In this document: positions 51,807-60,849 of the stretch, piece after piece
How positions within the stretch are numbered: the stretch's first letter is position 1
How the letters are laid out: each line of letters begins with the position of its first letter
NCBI GenBank assembly: GCA_902462295.1
Contig: CABQAZ010000005.1
Coordinates: 1 to 64,000 of the forward strand
Source: an uncultured Clostridium sp.
GTDB lineage: Bacteria > Bacillota > Clostridia > TANB77 > CAG-508
Reading direction: 5' to 3'
Length of the DNA: 64,000 nt
Position numbers and translations under genes: made by a program
The notes under the pieces: generated by a model
Seen by the model: only the letters and a program-made list of their open reading frames with translations
Told to the model about the DNA's origin: nothing
Database searches by the model: none

Positions 51807-52178
51807 ATGGCTCGTATAGCGGGAGTAGACTTACCTAAAGAAAAAAGAGTAGAAATAGGACTTACATATATTTATGGTATAGGAGTATCTAGTTCAAACA
51901 AAATATTAGCAAAAGCTGGAATAAATCCAGACACTAGAGTAAAAGACTTAACTGATGAAGAAGTTAATAAAATAAGAAAAGTTATTGACGAATCATACAA
52001 AGTTGAGGGAGACTTAAGAAGAGAAGTAGCACTTAACATAAAAAGATTAACAGAAATTGGATGCTATAGAGGATTAAGACATAGAAGAGGACTTCCAGTA
52101 AGAGGACAAAGAACAAAAACAAATGCTCGTACAAGAAAAGGTCCAAGAAAATTAGTAAGCAAATCAAAAAAAGCTTAA
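51807..52178 (+). CDS. rpsM: 30S ribosomal protein S13
   Basis: The 123-residue protein reads ARIAGVDLPKEKRVEIGLTY, IYGIGVSSSNKILAKAGINP and RGLRHRRGLPVRGQRTKTNA. S13 contacts the P-site tRNA and S19. I choose ATG at 51807 after TTGGAGGTGTAAAAAA; an earlier in-frame ATG at 51723 lies inside the leader. It begins the rpsM-rpsK-rpsD-rpoA-rplQ unit. Confidence 0.97.
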   Translation: MARIAGVDLPKEKRVEIGLTYIYGIGVSSSNKILAKAGINPDTRVKDLTDEEVNKIRKVIDESYKVEGDLRREVALNIKRLTEIGCYRGLRHRRGLPVRGQRTKTNARTRKGPRKLVSKSKKA

Positions 52179-52278
52179 TATAGAAAAAAATAAAACATAT
52201 AAATAGTTGATGAAAAACATCAAACTCTAAATAAACAATTTTAAATTGTATTATTTTTTAAGGAGGGAAAATAAAATC

Positions 52279-52677
52279 ATGGCTAACAAAAATGGAGCTA
52301 AAAAACCAGTAGCTAGAAGAAATAGAAAAAACATTGATAAAGGTGAAGCACATATTCATTCTAGTTTTAACAATACAATAGTTACAATAACAGATACAAA
52401 TGGAAACACAATATCATGGGGAAGTGCTGGAGAATTAGGATTTAAAGGTTCAAGAAAAAGCACACCATTTGCTGCAGGAGAAGTTGCAGAAACAGCAGCT
52501 AAAGCAGCTATGGAACATGGGTTAAAAACTGTTGAAGTATATGTTAAAGGACCAGGAGCAGGACGTGAAGCTGCAATAAGAGCACTTCAATCTGCAGGGT
52601 TAGAGTTAAGCAGTATAAAAGATGTAACACCAATACCACACAATGGTTGTAGACCACCAAAAAGAAGAAGAGTTTAA
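52279..52677 (+). CDS. rpsK: 30S ribosomal protein S11
   Basis: The 132-residue protein shows NIDKGEAHIHSSFNNTIVTI, TDTNGNTISWGSAGELGFKG and GAGREAAIRALQSAGLELSS, ending in HNGCRPPKRRRV. S11 forms the platform near the mRNA exit. ATG at 52279 follows AAGGAGGG; the in-frame 52246 start would add 11 residues. The 100-base gap before it is AT-rich without clear structure. Confidence 0.97.
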   Translation: MANKNGAKKPVARRNRKNIDKGEAHIHSSFNNTIVTITDTNGNTISWGSAGELGFKGSRKSTPFAAGEVAETAAKAAMEHGLKTVEVYVKGPGAGREAAIRALQSAGLELSSIKDVTPIPHNGCRPPKRRRV

Positions 52678-52795
52678 TATTAGAAAATATATAACTAAAC
52701 ACAACAAGTGTTATAAATAACAAAATTGGAAAATGTAAAACCAATTATAAAATAGAAACAAGATAGTAAAATGAAGAAAGAGGTGTAAATAAAAG

Positions 52796-53422
52796 ATGGC
52801 ACGTTATACAGACGAACAATGTCGTATTTGCCGTAGAGAAGGACAAAAATTGTTCTTAAAAGGTTCAAGATGTTACACAGATAAATGCAGTATTTCTAGA
52901 AGAAATTATGCACCAGGACAACATGGACAAAAAAGAGCAAAACTTTCTGAATACGGAACACAATTAAGAGAAAAACAAAAAACAAAATCATACTATGGAG
53001 TTGGAGAAAAACAATTTAGAGGATATTTTGAAATGGCATCTAATAAAAAAGGAGTAACAGGTGAGAACTTATTACAAATATTAGAAAGTAGATTAGACAA
53101 TGTAGTTTACAGATTAGGATTTGGAACATCAAGAGCACAAGCAAGACAATTAGTAAACCATGGACAATTCGAAGTAAACGGAAAAAAGGTTGATATTCCA
53201 TCATACTTAGTAAAAGCTGGAGATGTAATTGCAGTAAGAGAAAGTAAAAAAGAAAATATTACAATAAAAGCTAATGTTGAAGCAAACTCAGCAAGACCAG
53301 TTCCAGCATGGTTAGAATTAAATAACGAAACTTTAAGTGGTAAAGTAATTAGATTAGCATCTAGAGAAGATGTTGATATTCCAGTTGAAGAACATTTAAT
53401 AGTAGAGCTTTACTCTAAATAG
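52796..53422 (+). CDS. rpsD: 30S ribosomal protein S4
   Basis: The 208-residue protein begins ARYTDEQCRICRREGQKLFL and has CYTDKCSISRRNYAPGQHGQ, with cysteines of the zinc-binding C+ form, then the S4 RNA-binding domain RLDNVVYRLGFGTSRAQARQ. S4 is a primary assembly protein and a likely autoregulator of this operon. It starts after AAAGAGGTGTAAATAAAAG. A 118-base gap precedes it. Confidence 0.97.
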   Translation: MARYTDEQCRICRREGQKLFLKGSRCYTDKCSISRRNYAPGQHGQKRAKLSEYGTQLREKQKTKSYYGVGEKQFRGYFEMASNKKGVTGENLLQILESRLDNVVYRLGFGTSRAQARQLVNHGQFEVNGKKVDIPSYLVKAGDVIAVRESKKENITIKANVEANSARPVPAWLELNNETLSGKVIRLASREDVDIPVEEHLIVELYSK

Positions 53423-53446
53423 TTTTTAAAATATTAGGAGGTAGAA

Positions 53447-54394
53447 ATGATAGAATTTGAAAAGCCAAATATTGAATGTCTAGAGGTTGATAACACAAAT
53501 AATTATGCAAAATTTGTATGCGAACCATTAGAAAGAGGATATGGTGTAACAATAGGAAATTCTTTAAGAAGAATATTACTTTCATCATTAACAGGTTGTG
53601 CAATTACAAGTGTTAAAATTGAGGGTGTATTACATGAATTTTCTAGCATACCAAATGTTGTAGAAGACGTACCAGAAATTATAGTCAATTTGAAAAATGT
53701 TAGACTAAAATTTGCTGAAAACGAAGAAAAAGTTATGAGAATTAACTTTAAAGGAGAGGGAGAAGTTACTGCAGGAGATATCATTACTGATGGAACTGTA
53801 GAAATCTTAAATCCAGACTTACATATAGCAACTGTATCAGAAGGTGGACAGTTGATAATGGAAATGACAGCAGATATGGGAAGAGGATATTCCCCTTCAG
53901 AAAAAAATAAAAAACCTAATCAAGACATATCTGTGCTTCCAATAGATTCAATTTATACACCAGTTAAAAAAGTAAATTATCAAGTAAAAAACACTAGAGT
54001 AGGGCAAATGGTTGACTATGATAAACTAATTATCGAAGTTTGGACAGATGGAAGCTTAAAAGCTCATGAAGCATTAAGCTTAGCAGCAAAAGTTATGACA
54101 GGACATTTAGAATTATTCATAGATTTATCAGAAGCAACAAGAAATACACAAGTAATGATAGAAAAAGAAGAGTCTAAAAAAGAAAAAGTATTAGAAACTT
54201 CAATAGAAGAATTAGAATTGTCTGTACGTTCATTTAATTGCTTAAAAAGAGCAGGAATTGCTACAGTAGAAGATTTAACAAATAAATCTGAAAGTGATAT
54301 GATGAAAGTAAGAAATTTAGGTAAAAAATCATTAGATGAGGTAATTGCAAAATTACATTCATTAGGTTTAAATTTCGCTGAAGACGATGAATAA
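53447..54394 (+). CDS. rpoA: RNA polymerase alpha subunit
   Basis: The 315-residue protein has the N-terminal domain with FVCEPLERGYGVTIGNSLRR, ILLSSLTGCAITSVKIEGVL and HEFSSIPNVVEDVPEIIVNL, and a C-terminal domain with ELSVRSFNCLKRAGIATVED and VRNLGKKSLDEVIAKLHSLG that contacts DNA upstream elements and regulators. It starts after TAGGAGGTAGAA. Length is standard. Confidence 0.98.
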   Translation: MIEFEKPNIECLEVDNTNNYAKFVCEPLERGYGVTIGNSLRRILLSSLTGCAITSVKIEGVLHEFSSIPNVVEDVPEIIVNLKNVRLKFAENEEKVMRINFKGEGEVTAGDIITDGTVEILNPDLHIATVSEGGQLIMEMTADMGRGYSPSEKNKKPNQDISVLPIDSIYTPVKKVNYQVKNTRVGQMVDYDKLIIEVWTDGSLKAHEALSLAAKVMTGHLELFIDLSEATRNTQVMIEKEESKKEKVLETSIEELELSVRSFNCLKRAGIATVEDLTNKSESDMMKVRNLGKKSLDEVIAKLHSLGLNFAEDDE

Positions 54395-54449
54395 AAAGAT
54401 AATATGCAATTAAATAAAATGGATACATGCTAAAAAGGAGGGAAAATAA

Positions 54450-54974
54450 GTGGCTACAAATAGAAAATTAGGTAGAACTACTGATATAAGAAATGCAATG
54501 TTAAAAACTTTAACAACAGATTTAATATTACATGGAAAAGTTGAAACAACAGAAGCAAGAGCTAAAGAAGTAAAAGCAATAGCTGATAGTATAATTTCTT
54601 TAGCAGTAAAAGAAAAAGACAACTTTGAAAATGTAGAAGTAAAAGTAGTTAAAGCAAAATTAGATTCTAAAGGTAACAAAGTTACAGAATTAGTAAAAAG
54701 CAAAAATGGAAATGAGTATTTAAAAGTTGTTAAAGAAGAAAAGACTGAAACAAGACAAAAAGATATGCCATCAAGATTAAATGCAAGAAGAAAAATGATA
54801 ACAAAATTAAACAAAGTAAAAGATGAAAAAGGAAATAATATAGACTTAATAGCAAAATTATTCAATGAAATTGCTCCAAAATACGAAGGACGTGTTGGAG
54901 GATATACAAGAATAATTAAAGCTGGACCTCGTAGAGGAGATGGAGCTGAAGTAGCTATATTACAACTTGTTTAA
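54450..54974 (+). CDS. rplQ: 50S ribosomal protein L17 with a long internal insertion
   Basis: The protein begins ATNRKLGRTTDIRNAMLKTL, has HGKVETTEARAKEVKAIADS and ends with LFNEIAPKYEGRVGGYTRII and PRRGDGAEVAILQLV, all typical of L17. It has 174 residues, against about 115-130 in most bacteria. The extra piece of roughly 55 residues lies between the two conserved halves (about residues 60-112, KVVKAKLDSKGNKV to TRQKDMPSRLN) and is lysine-rich. The start is GTG after AAAGGAGGGAAAATAA. A SAM riboswitch follows. Confidence 0.95.
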   Translation: MATNRKLGRTTDIRNAMLKTLTTDLILHGKVETTEARAKEVKAIADSIISLAVKEKDNFENVEVKVVKAKLDSKGNKVTELVKSKNGNEYLKVVKEEKTETRQKDMPSRLNARRKMITKLNKVKDEKGNNIDLIAKLFNEIAPKYEGRVGGYTRIIKAGPRRGDGAEVAILQLV

Positions 54975-54992
54975 TAAAAATTGAATATAAAA

Positions 54993-55135
54993 TTATCAAG
55001 AGTGGAGTAGAGAACGGCTCGTTAATCCCACAGCAACCTACCAAAAGGCAAGGTGCTAAAACCGACAAAGCATAAGCTTTGAGTGATGATTAAAAAATAA
55101 AGAACTCTTAGCAAAAAGCAAAGAGTTTTTTGTTT
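54993..55135 (+). promoter_or_regulatory. SAM-I (S-box) riboswitch controlling metK
   Basis: The segment has the S-box layout: ATCAAGAG...GGAG at the start, then TTAATCCCACAGCAACC, AAGGCAAGGTGCTAAAACC, and a closing GATGAT at 55085. These match the conserved blocks AUCAAGAG, the GCAACC segment and the AAGGUGC-AA-CC segment of SAM-I aptamers. A terminator (55103-55131) follows directly, then metK. Binding of SAM should favour termination, lowering SAM synthase when SAM is plentiful. A P1 helix between AUCAAGAG-type 5' and GAUGA 3' bases is consistent. Confidence 0.9.
55103..55131 (+). terminator. Terminator of the SAM-I riboswitch
   Basis: AACTCTT (55103-55109) pairs with AAGAGTT (55121-55127) and inner GC with GC, followed by TTTTTTG. 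The hairpin is the expression platform of the riboswitch upstream of metK. Confidence 0.85.
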
Positions 55136-55165
55136 TTTATATTAGAGAGAAAGGAAGTAATAAAT

Positions 55166-56278
55166 ATGAAAAAATTTTATTTTACATCTGAAAGTGTAAC
55201 AGAGGGACATCCAGATAAATTATGTGATTATATTTCAGATACAATATTAGATGAAGCTATAAAACAAGACAAATATTCAAGAGTAGCTGTAGAAACATTT
55301 GCGTCAGCGAATAAAATAACAATAGCTGGACAAATAACAACAAATGAAAAATTAGATATTGAAAAAATAGTTAGAAATAGAATTAAAGAAATAGGATATG
55401 ACAATGCTGATTTAGACATAGACTATAAAACATGCCAAATAGATATAAATATAACTAAACAAAGTTCAGATATAGCACAAGGTGTAGATGTAGGAGGAGC
55501 TGGAGATCAAGGAATAATGTTTGGGTTTGCATCAGATGAAACCGAAGAATATATGCCATTTGCAATATCAATGGCACATAAATTATCAAAAAGACTTACT
55601 GATGTTCGTAAAACAGGAATATTACCATATTTAAGACCAGATGGAAAAACACAAGTAACAGTAGAATATGAGGGAAATCAAGTAAAAAGAATAGATACAA
55701 TATTAATTTCAACACAACATAATGCAGATGTTGATATGGACGCTTTAAAAACAGATATTAAAGATAAAGTAATAAATGCAGTAATACCACAAGAGTATCT
55801 TGATGAAGATACAAAATATTATATAAATCCGACTGGAAGATTTGTAATAGGTGGTCCTTTAGGAGATACTGGATTAACAGGAAGAAAAATAATTGTTGAT
55901 ACATATGGTGGATATGCACGTCATGGTGGAGGAGCATTTTCTGGAAAAGATGCTACAAAAGTGGATAGAAGTGCAGCATATATGTTACGTCATATTGCTA
56001 AAAACATTGTTGCAAATGGATATGCAAAAAAATGTGAATTACAAGTAGCATATGCAATTGGTGTTGAACAACCAATGTCAATATTTATAGATACATTTGG
56101 AACAAATACAATTCCAGAAGATAAAATTGAAGAAATTGTTACAAGAAATTTTGATTTAACACCAAAAGGAATAATAGAATACTTAGGATTACGTGAGCCA
56201 ATATTTACAAAGACAACAAATTATGGACATTTTGGAAAAACAGAATTACCTTGGGAAAAAATAATAGAATTGAAATAA
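55166..56278 (+). CDS. metK: S-adenosylmethionine synthase
   Basis: MetK makes SAM from methionine and ATP. The 370-residue protein has FTSESVTEGHPDKLCDYISD, VDVGGAGDQGIMFGFASDET, NPTGRFVIGGPLGDTGLTGR and HGGGAFSGKDATKVDRSAAY, the signature regions of the enzyme. I choose ATG at 55166 with AAAGGA upstream; an upstream TTG at 55130 lies inside the riboswitch terminator. It is somewhat shorter than E. coli MetK (384). The riboswitch upstream gives product feedback. Confidence 0.96.
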   Translation: MKKFYFTSESVTEGHPDKLCDYISDTILDEAIKQDKYSRVAVETFASANKITIAGQITTNEKLDIEKIVRNRIKEIGYDNADLDIDYKTCQIDINITKQSSDIAQGVDVGGAGDQGIMFGFASDETEEYMPFAISMAHKLSKRLTDVRKTGILPYLRPDGKTQVTVEYEGNQVKRIDTILISTQHNADVDMDALKTDIKDKVINAVIPQEYLDEDTKYYINPTGRFVIGGPLGDTGLTGRKIIVDTYGGYARHGGGAFSGKDATKVDRSAAYMLRHIAKNIVANGYAKKCELQVAYAIGVEQPMSIFIDTFGTNTIPEDKIEEIVTRNFDLTPKGIIEYLGLREPIFTKTTNYGHFGKTELPWEKIIELK

Positions 56279-56330
56279 TTAATCACATTAAAATAAAAAA
56301 AACATATAATAGCCATAAGGAGGAAAGGGT

Positions 56331-56693
56331 ATGGAAAACTTCATTATAAATTCTGTACTTTGGACACTTGCTCTTTATGGCTTGTTTGAGTTAATTAAAC
56401 AAATTATATATATGTATACATATACAAATATGAGAGAAGATGGAATATACATAATAATAGCAGTGAAAAATCAGGAAGATAGAATTGAGGGTTTTTTACG
56501 TTCAATTTTATTTAAAATTTTATATGGAAAGGAAGATTATATAAAAGATATTATAGTGGCTGATTTAAATTCTAAAGATAAAACGAAAGAGATTGTTAAT
56601 AAATTGTCTGAAGATTATAAATGTGTTAGGATTACAAATTGGAAAGAATGTAAAGATATTATTGATAATATTAATGATATAGATAAAATATGA
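56331..56693 (+). CDS. Small membrane-anchored protein resembling a glycosyltransferase N-terminus
   Basis: The 120-residue protein has an N-terminal membrane helix (about 8-28) followed by MREDGIYIIIAVKNQEDRIE, GFLRSILFKILYGKEDYIKD and IIVADLNSKDKTKEIVNKLS. The strand-loop order, with D-x-N-SKDKT, resembles the first nucleotide-binding part of GT2 glycosyltransferases, but no catalytic remainder follows. It may be a lineage-specific small protein seen in Clostridia; the role is unknown. It starts after AAGGAGGAAAGGGT, 52 bases after metK, and is closed by a terminator. Confidence 0.6.
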   Translation: MENFIINSVLWTLALYGLFELIKQIIYMYTYTNMREDGIYIIIAVKNQEDRIEGFLRSILFKILYGKEDYIKDIIVADLNSKDKTKEIVNKLSEDYKCVRITNWKECKDIIDNINDIDKI

Positions 56694-56721
56694 TGTAATT
56701 TATTTAAATTAATATAAAAAA

Positions 56722-56780
56722 AGGAATATTATTTAGAGATCAAATTTTTAAGTGATTGCAATAATATTCTTGTTTTTTTG
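56722..56780 (+). terminator. Intrinsic terminator after the 56331-56693 gene
   Basis: GAATATTATT (56724-56733) pairs perfectly with AATAATATTC (56760-56769), separated by a 26-base loop, followed by TTGTTTTTTTG and a further T-run. The long loop is unusual, but the stem and T-run are clear. Confidence 0.75.
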
Positions 56781-56831
56781 TTTTTTTTTAGTTATAATAA
56801 ATTTGTAAAATTGAAAGGAGATGATATTTCT

Positions 56832-57065
56832 ATGAGCAATAATAATTTAATAGATAAAGACACTAAAACTATTGAAAGAAGAAGAAAAATATTTAGAATT
56901 TTGGGTATAATTGGTGCTATTGTGAGTGGAATATGTAATCTATTAGAGATAATAGCAGATGATTTTAGTTTTTCAAATTTTGCATTTTTTTTATTTTTTA
57001 TATTTATGGCAATAAGTTCAAAGAAACAAAGAAAGGAAAAGGAGGAATCTAATGATGAAAGATGA
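56832..57065 (+). CDS. Hypothetical small membrane protein
   Basis: The 77-residue product starts at ATG 56832, about ten bases after AAAGGAGATG. It has a charged N-terminus (DKDTKTIERRRKI), a hydrophobic segment (ILGIIGAIVSGICNLLEIIA) and a second one (FAFFLFFIFMAIS), then a very charged end (KKQRKEKEESNDER). The longer TTG-started reading from 56778 overlaps a terminator. No family recognised. Its end overlaps the next gene by 14 bases. Confidence 0.5.
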   Translation: MSNNNLIDKDTKTIERRRKIFRILGIIGAIVSGICNLLEIIADDFSFSNFAFFLFFIFMAISSKKQRKEKEESNDER

Positions 57066-57873
57066 AAAAATAATACAATATTTAAAAGATGCTAATCTTT
57101 GGGGAGAAAACAATCTTTATTTTTTTGCAATGGCTCCTAATAGTTTTTCTAATCAGAAAAGCATTTATGGAACTAAACAAATGGAAATAAAATTTTATAT
57201 AGTAAATGAAAATGAAAATGGAATTGCAATTATTCCATTTGACGAAACATTAAAGAGCATAAAACAACTTATAACTATAATTCCACATGAAAATATTAAG
57301 GAAGTGTATACTGAGAAATATAAATTTATGTTTTTTTTGAAAGGAAATAGATTGATTATAAAAACAAATGAAAATAAAGTTGTAGAATTAGAGTGTCCAC
57401 ATCCGAAAAAAGAAACAGAAGAATTTTTAAACTTTAATATATATAAATTTATTTTAAAATATAAAAATAATGAGCATAAAGAGAATAAGAATGTAATAAT
57501 GAAGATAGATTTTACTTTAAAAGATAGAATTAATATTAATAATGATTTATGTTGTAAAATAGAAATAACAGACAATAAAAAAATTAAAGAAGATATTAAA
57601 AAATTATATTCTAATAAAATATTAGAAGCCATGCAATCAGGAAAAATGAAAATTTATTTTTATGCAGAAACACTTCCAGATGATGAGAAAACTATAAAAA
57701 TAACAACAGAAATTTTTACAGAAGTTCTTTACGATATGGGATGGTATTTTAAAGACAACGAGATAGATGCTAATGATATAGAAGATAATAATTTTGAAGT
57801 TATAATTGTTGCAGAAGAACAGAAAACTCAAGACATATATATAACTGCATGTAAGAAAATGGGATTAATATAA
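57052..57873 (+). CDS. Hypothetical protein
   Basis: The 273-residue soluble protein starts after AAAAGGAGGAATCTA inside the end of the previous gene, so the two are coupled. Residues 30-120 alternate strands (MEIKFYIVNENENGIAIIPF, IKEVYTEKYKFMFFLKGN) like a PH-type beta domain. The C-terminal 90 residues look alpha/beta (KIYFYAETLPDDEKTIKITT and EVIIVAEEQKTQDIYITACK). No motif points to an enzyme. I do not recognise the family. guaA follows after 39 bases. Confidence 0.55.
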   Translation: MMKDEKIIQYLKDANLWGENNLYFFAMAPNSFSNQKSIYGTKQMEIKFYIVNENENGIAIIPFDETLKSIKQLITIIPHENIKEVYTEKYKFMFFLKGNRLIIKTNENKVVELECPHPKKETEEFLNFNIYKFILKYKNNEHKENKNVIMKIDFTLKDRININNDLCCKIEITDNKKIKEDIKKLYSNKILEAMQSGKMKIYFYAETLPDDEKTIKITTEIFTEVLYDMGWYFKDNEIDANDIEDNNFEVIIVAEEQKTQDIYITACKKMGLI

Positions 57874-57912
57874 ATAAATGCTTGATAAAAAGAGAGAGGA
57901 GTATTAAAAATA

Positions 57913-59766
57913 ATGGAAAAATTAGCAATATTAGATTGTGGAGGGCAATACACTAAAGTAATTGACAGGAGAGTTAGAGAATTAGGGGTAAAATCAGACA
58001 TATTACCAATTAATGCAAAATCAGACGAATTACAAGAATACAAAGCAATAATATTATCAGGAGGGCCTAATAGTATATCAAATGATGAAAGGCTAAAATT
58101 TGATGAAAAAATATTTGAATTAGGAAAACCAATATTAGGAATATGTTACGGAATGCAACTAATGTCAGACCATTTTGGAGGAGTAGTAGACAGTAATGTT
58201 ATAAAAGAATATGGACAAAATGAGATTTGGGTAGATACAAAATCACTAATATTTGATGGAATAGAAGAAAGACAAAAAGTGCTTATGAGCCATGGAGATA
58301 CTGTAAAAATAGAACCAAAAGGGTTTAAAATAATAGGAAAATCTGGAGACACAATATCAGCAATAGGAAATGAAGAAAAAAGAATGTATGGACTTCAATT
58401 TCATCCAGAAGTAGACCTAACAGAAGATGGAACGAAAATTCTAGAAAATTTTATTAGAAAGGTTGCGGAATATAAAGATTTTTATGCATTAGATGATAGA
58501 ATAGAAACATCAATAAAAATGATAAAAGAAAAAGTTGGAGAAAATAAAGTAGTTGTACTTGTAAGCGGAGGAGTAGATTCAGCAGTTACAACAGCATTAC
58601 TTATAAAAGCATTAAATCCAGACAATGTATATGCAATACACATAGATTCTGGATTTATGAGAAAAAATGAAAGTGATGTAATATGTGAAAACCTAAAAAA
58701 ACTTGGATTAAAAAATCTAATAAGAGAAAATGCAAAAGATTATTTTTTTAATACAGTTGTAGAAGTTGATGGAAAAAAATTAGGACCATTAGTTAATACA
58801 ATAGACCCTGAAGAAAAAAGACAAATAATAGGAGAAATCTTTATAAAAATAGCAAATAATGTAATAGAAAGATTAGGATTAGACCCAGAACACACATATA
58901 TTGCTCAAGGAACATTAAGACCAGATTTAATAGAAAGTGGAAATCCAGATATAAGTGGATTTGCACACAAAATAAAAACACACCACAATGATGTTGCAAT
59001 AGTAAGAGAAGCACGAAAAAAAGGACTTATAGTAGAAACAAATAGTGATTGGCATAAAGATGAAGTTAGAAAAGTAGCTAGAATGTTAGGGTTAGAAGAA
59101 AGCATTGCTTCAAGACAGCCATTTCCTGGACCAGGACTAGCTATAAGATTAATATGCCATGATAAAAAAGAAGAAAATAAGATTAACCAAGAAGATATAG
59201 ATAAAATAAATCAAATAGTAAGTAAAACAACTGAAATGGCACAAATAATACCAATAAAATCAGTAGGTGTACAAGGAGACTGTAGAAGTTACAGAAATTT
59301 AGGAATATTATATGGAAATGGAGTAGATTTTAATTGGAATAATGTTACAACATTGGCAAAACAAATAACAGATAAAATAACCACTATAAATAGAGTTGGA
59401 TATATATTAAACAAAAAAGACATAAATCAAGAAATAAAATGTTTTGATATGAAAATAAATGACGAATGTGTAGAATTACTTAGAGAATTAGATAAAATAA
59501 TAACAACTAATTTAGAGAAAAGCAAAGTAAATCAGACATTTGGTGTATTAATTCCAATAGGAATTACAAAAAAATATTCAGTTGCAATAAGAACATTTGT
59601 AACAAATGATTTTATGACAGGCAAACCAGGAGAAATAGGAACAGATGTAGAAAAGGCAATGATAGAAAAAACTGTAAAAGAAATAGAAGATAAATTTTCA
59701 GATAAAATCGAATTTGTAATTTATGATGTAACAAGTAAACCACCAGCAACATGTGAGTGGCAATAA
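57913..59766 (+). CDS. guaA: GMP synthase (glutamine-hydrolysing), long form
   Basis: GuaA converts XMP to GMP. The 617-residue protein has the glutaminase domain with C78 in GICYGMQL and the His-Glu pair in LQFHPEV, the PP-loop SGGVDSAVTTALLIKAL, and SRQPFPGPGLAIRLICH. Most bacterial enzymes have about 510-525 residues; this one has an extra stretch of about 100 residues in the C-terminal region (after residue 415, from about HDKKEENKINQEDIDK), similar in placement to the longer eukaryotic type. It starts after AGAGAGGAGTATTAAAAATA. A terminator follows. Confidence 0.93.
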   Translation: MEKLAILDCGGQYTKVIDRRVRELGVKSDILPINAKSDELQEYKAIILSGGPNSISNDERLKFDEKIFELGKPILGICYGMQLMSDHFGGVVDSNVIKEYGQNEIWVDTKSLIFDGIEERQKVLMSHGDTVKIEPKGFKIIGKSGDTISAIGNEEKRMYGLQFHPEVDLTEDGTKILENFIRKVAEYKDFYALDDRIETSIKMIKEKVGENKVVVLVSGGVDSAVTTALLIKALNPDNVYAIHIDSGFMRKNESDVICENLKKLGLKNLIRENAKDYFFNTVVEVDGKKLGPLVNTIDPEEKRQIIGEIFIKIANNVIERLGLDPEHTYIAQGTLRPDLIESGNPDISGFAHKIKTHHNDVAIVREARKKGLIVETNSDWHKDEVRKVARMLGLEESIASRQPFPGPGLAIRLICHDKKEENKINQEDIDKINQIVSKTTEMAQIIPIKSVGVQGDCRSYRNLGILYGNGVDFNWNNVTTLAKQITDKITTINRVGYILNKKDINQEIKCFDMKINDECVELLRELDKIITTNLEKSKVNQTFGVLIPIGITKKYSVAIRTFVTNDFMTGKPGEIGTDVEKAMIEKTVKEIEDKFSDKIEFVIYDVTSKPPATCEWQ

Positions 59767-59772
59767 AAATGG

Positions 59773-59844
59773 AACATTTGAAACCGGGAATTTTATGGTC
59801 AAAACTTAAATGCAATGAAAATACCCGGTATCAAATGTTTTTTT
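59773..59844 (+). terminator. Long intrinsic terminator after guaA
   Basis: AACATTTGA with ACCGGG and ATTTT pairs with AAAAT, CCCGGT and CAAATGTT (59832-59839), then seven T to 59844. The stem is long and imperfect with a 20-odd-base loop. It begins seven bases after the guaA stop. Confidence 0.85.
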
Positions 59845-59864
59845 GGTAATGAAAGGAAAAAGAA

Positions 59865-60744
59865 ATGTTAGAAAAATGCACAATATGTCCACATAAATGT
59901 GGAATAAACAGAACAAAAAATATAGGAAGATGTAAATCAACAAATAAAATAAAAATTGCATTATATTCAACTCATAATTTTGAAGAACCATGTATTTCGG
60001 GCGAGAATCGGTTCTGGAACAATTTTCTTTTCAAATTGTAATATGAACTGTATATTTTGTCAAAATTACGAAATAAGCCAATTTGGAAAGGGGAAAGAGA
60101 TAATTGTAGATGAACTTGCAGACATAATGATAAAACAACAAGAAAAAGGAGTAGAAAACATCAATTTGGTAACACCAACAAGTTATGCAATACATATAAT
60201 AGAAGCAATAAAAATAGCAAAAGAAAAGGGATTAAATATACCAATAGTGTATAATACAAATGGATATGAAAATGTAGAAACATTAAAACTATTAGATGGG
60301 TATATTGATATATATTTGCCAGATTTTAAATATTACTATAATGAACTTGGAAAGAAATACTCAAAAGTAGAAAATTATTTTGAAATGGCTACAAATGCAA
60401 TAAAAGAAATGTATAGACAAGTTGGAACTCCTAAATTAAATGAAAATGGGATTATGCAGAAAGGATTAATGATTAGACATTTAATATTACCAAATCATGT
60501 AGAAAATAGTAAACAAGTTTTAAAATGGATAAAAGAAAATTTAGATAATAATGTATATGTAAGTATAATGGCTCAATACTTTCCGACTTATAAAGCAAAA
60601 CAATTAGAAGAACTAAATAGAAAAATAACCCAAAAAGAATATGAGGAAATTGAAACATATTTATATGAAATTAATTTAGAAAATGGCTATATTCAAGAAC
60701 TTGGAGAACATGAAGAAGAATATGTGCCAAAGTGGGAATATTAA
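59865..60744 (+). CDS. PflX-type radical SAM protein, interrupted by a +1 shift at CGG
   Basis: The start (after GAAAGGAAAAAGAA) gives LEKCTICPHKCGINRTKNIG and THNFEEPCISGEN, the cysteine-rich start of PflX-like proteins. The zero frame then reads CGG at 60009-60011 (codon 49) and stops soon after. Skipping one base gives GGT and continues GSGTIFFSNCNMNCIFCQNY with the radical SAM motif CxxxCxxC, running to 60744. Homologues have ISG-x-x-GSGTIFFSGCN here, so no residue is lost. The joined protein has 292 residues, a normal length. The family is annotated as a putative pyruvate formate-lyase activating enzyme, with no confirmed substrate. Confidence 0.85.
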
Positions 60745-60784
60745 ATTACAAAAACATTAGAATGTAACTTTTTTGTAAAAATGA

Positions 60785-60813
60785 TTTACAAGGCACAATT
60801 ATTATGATATATT
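60785..60813 (+). promoter_or_regulatory. Sigma-A promoter of thyA
   Basis: TTTACA at 60785-60790 and TATATT at 60808-60813 are 17 bases apart, 36 bases before the thyA start. An AT-rich weak hairpin between the pflX-type stop and this promoter (ACAAAAA...TTTTTTGT) may end the upstream transcript. Confidence 0.6.
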
Positions 60814-60849
60814 AAAAAAGTACAAAGCATACAAAAGGGGGAAAAATTA

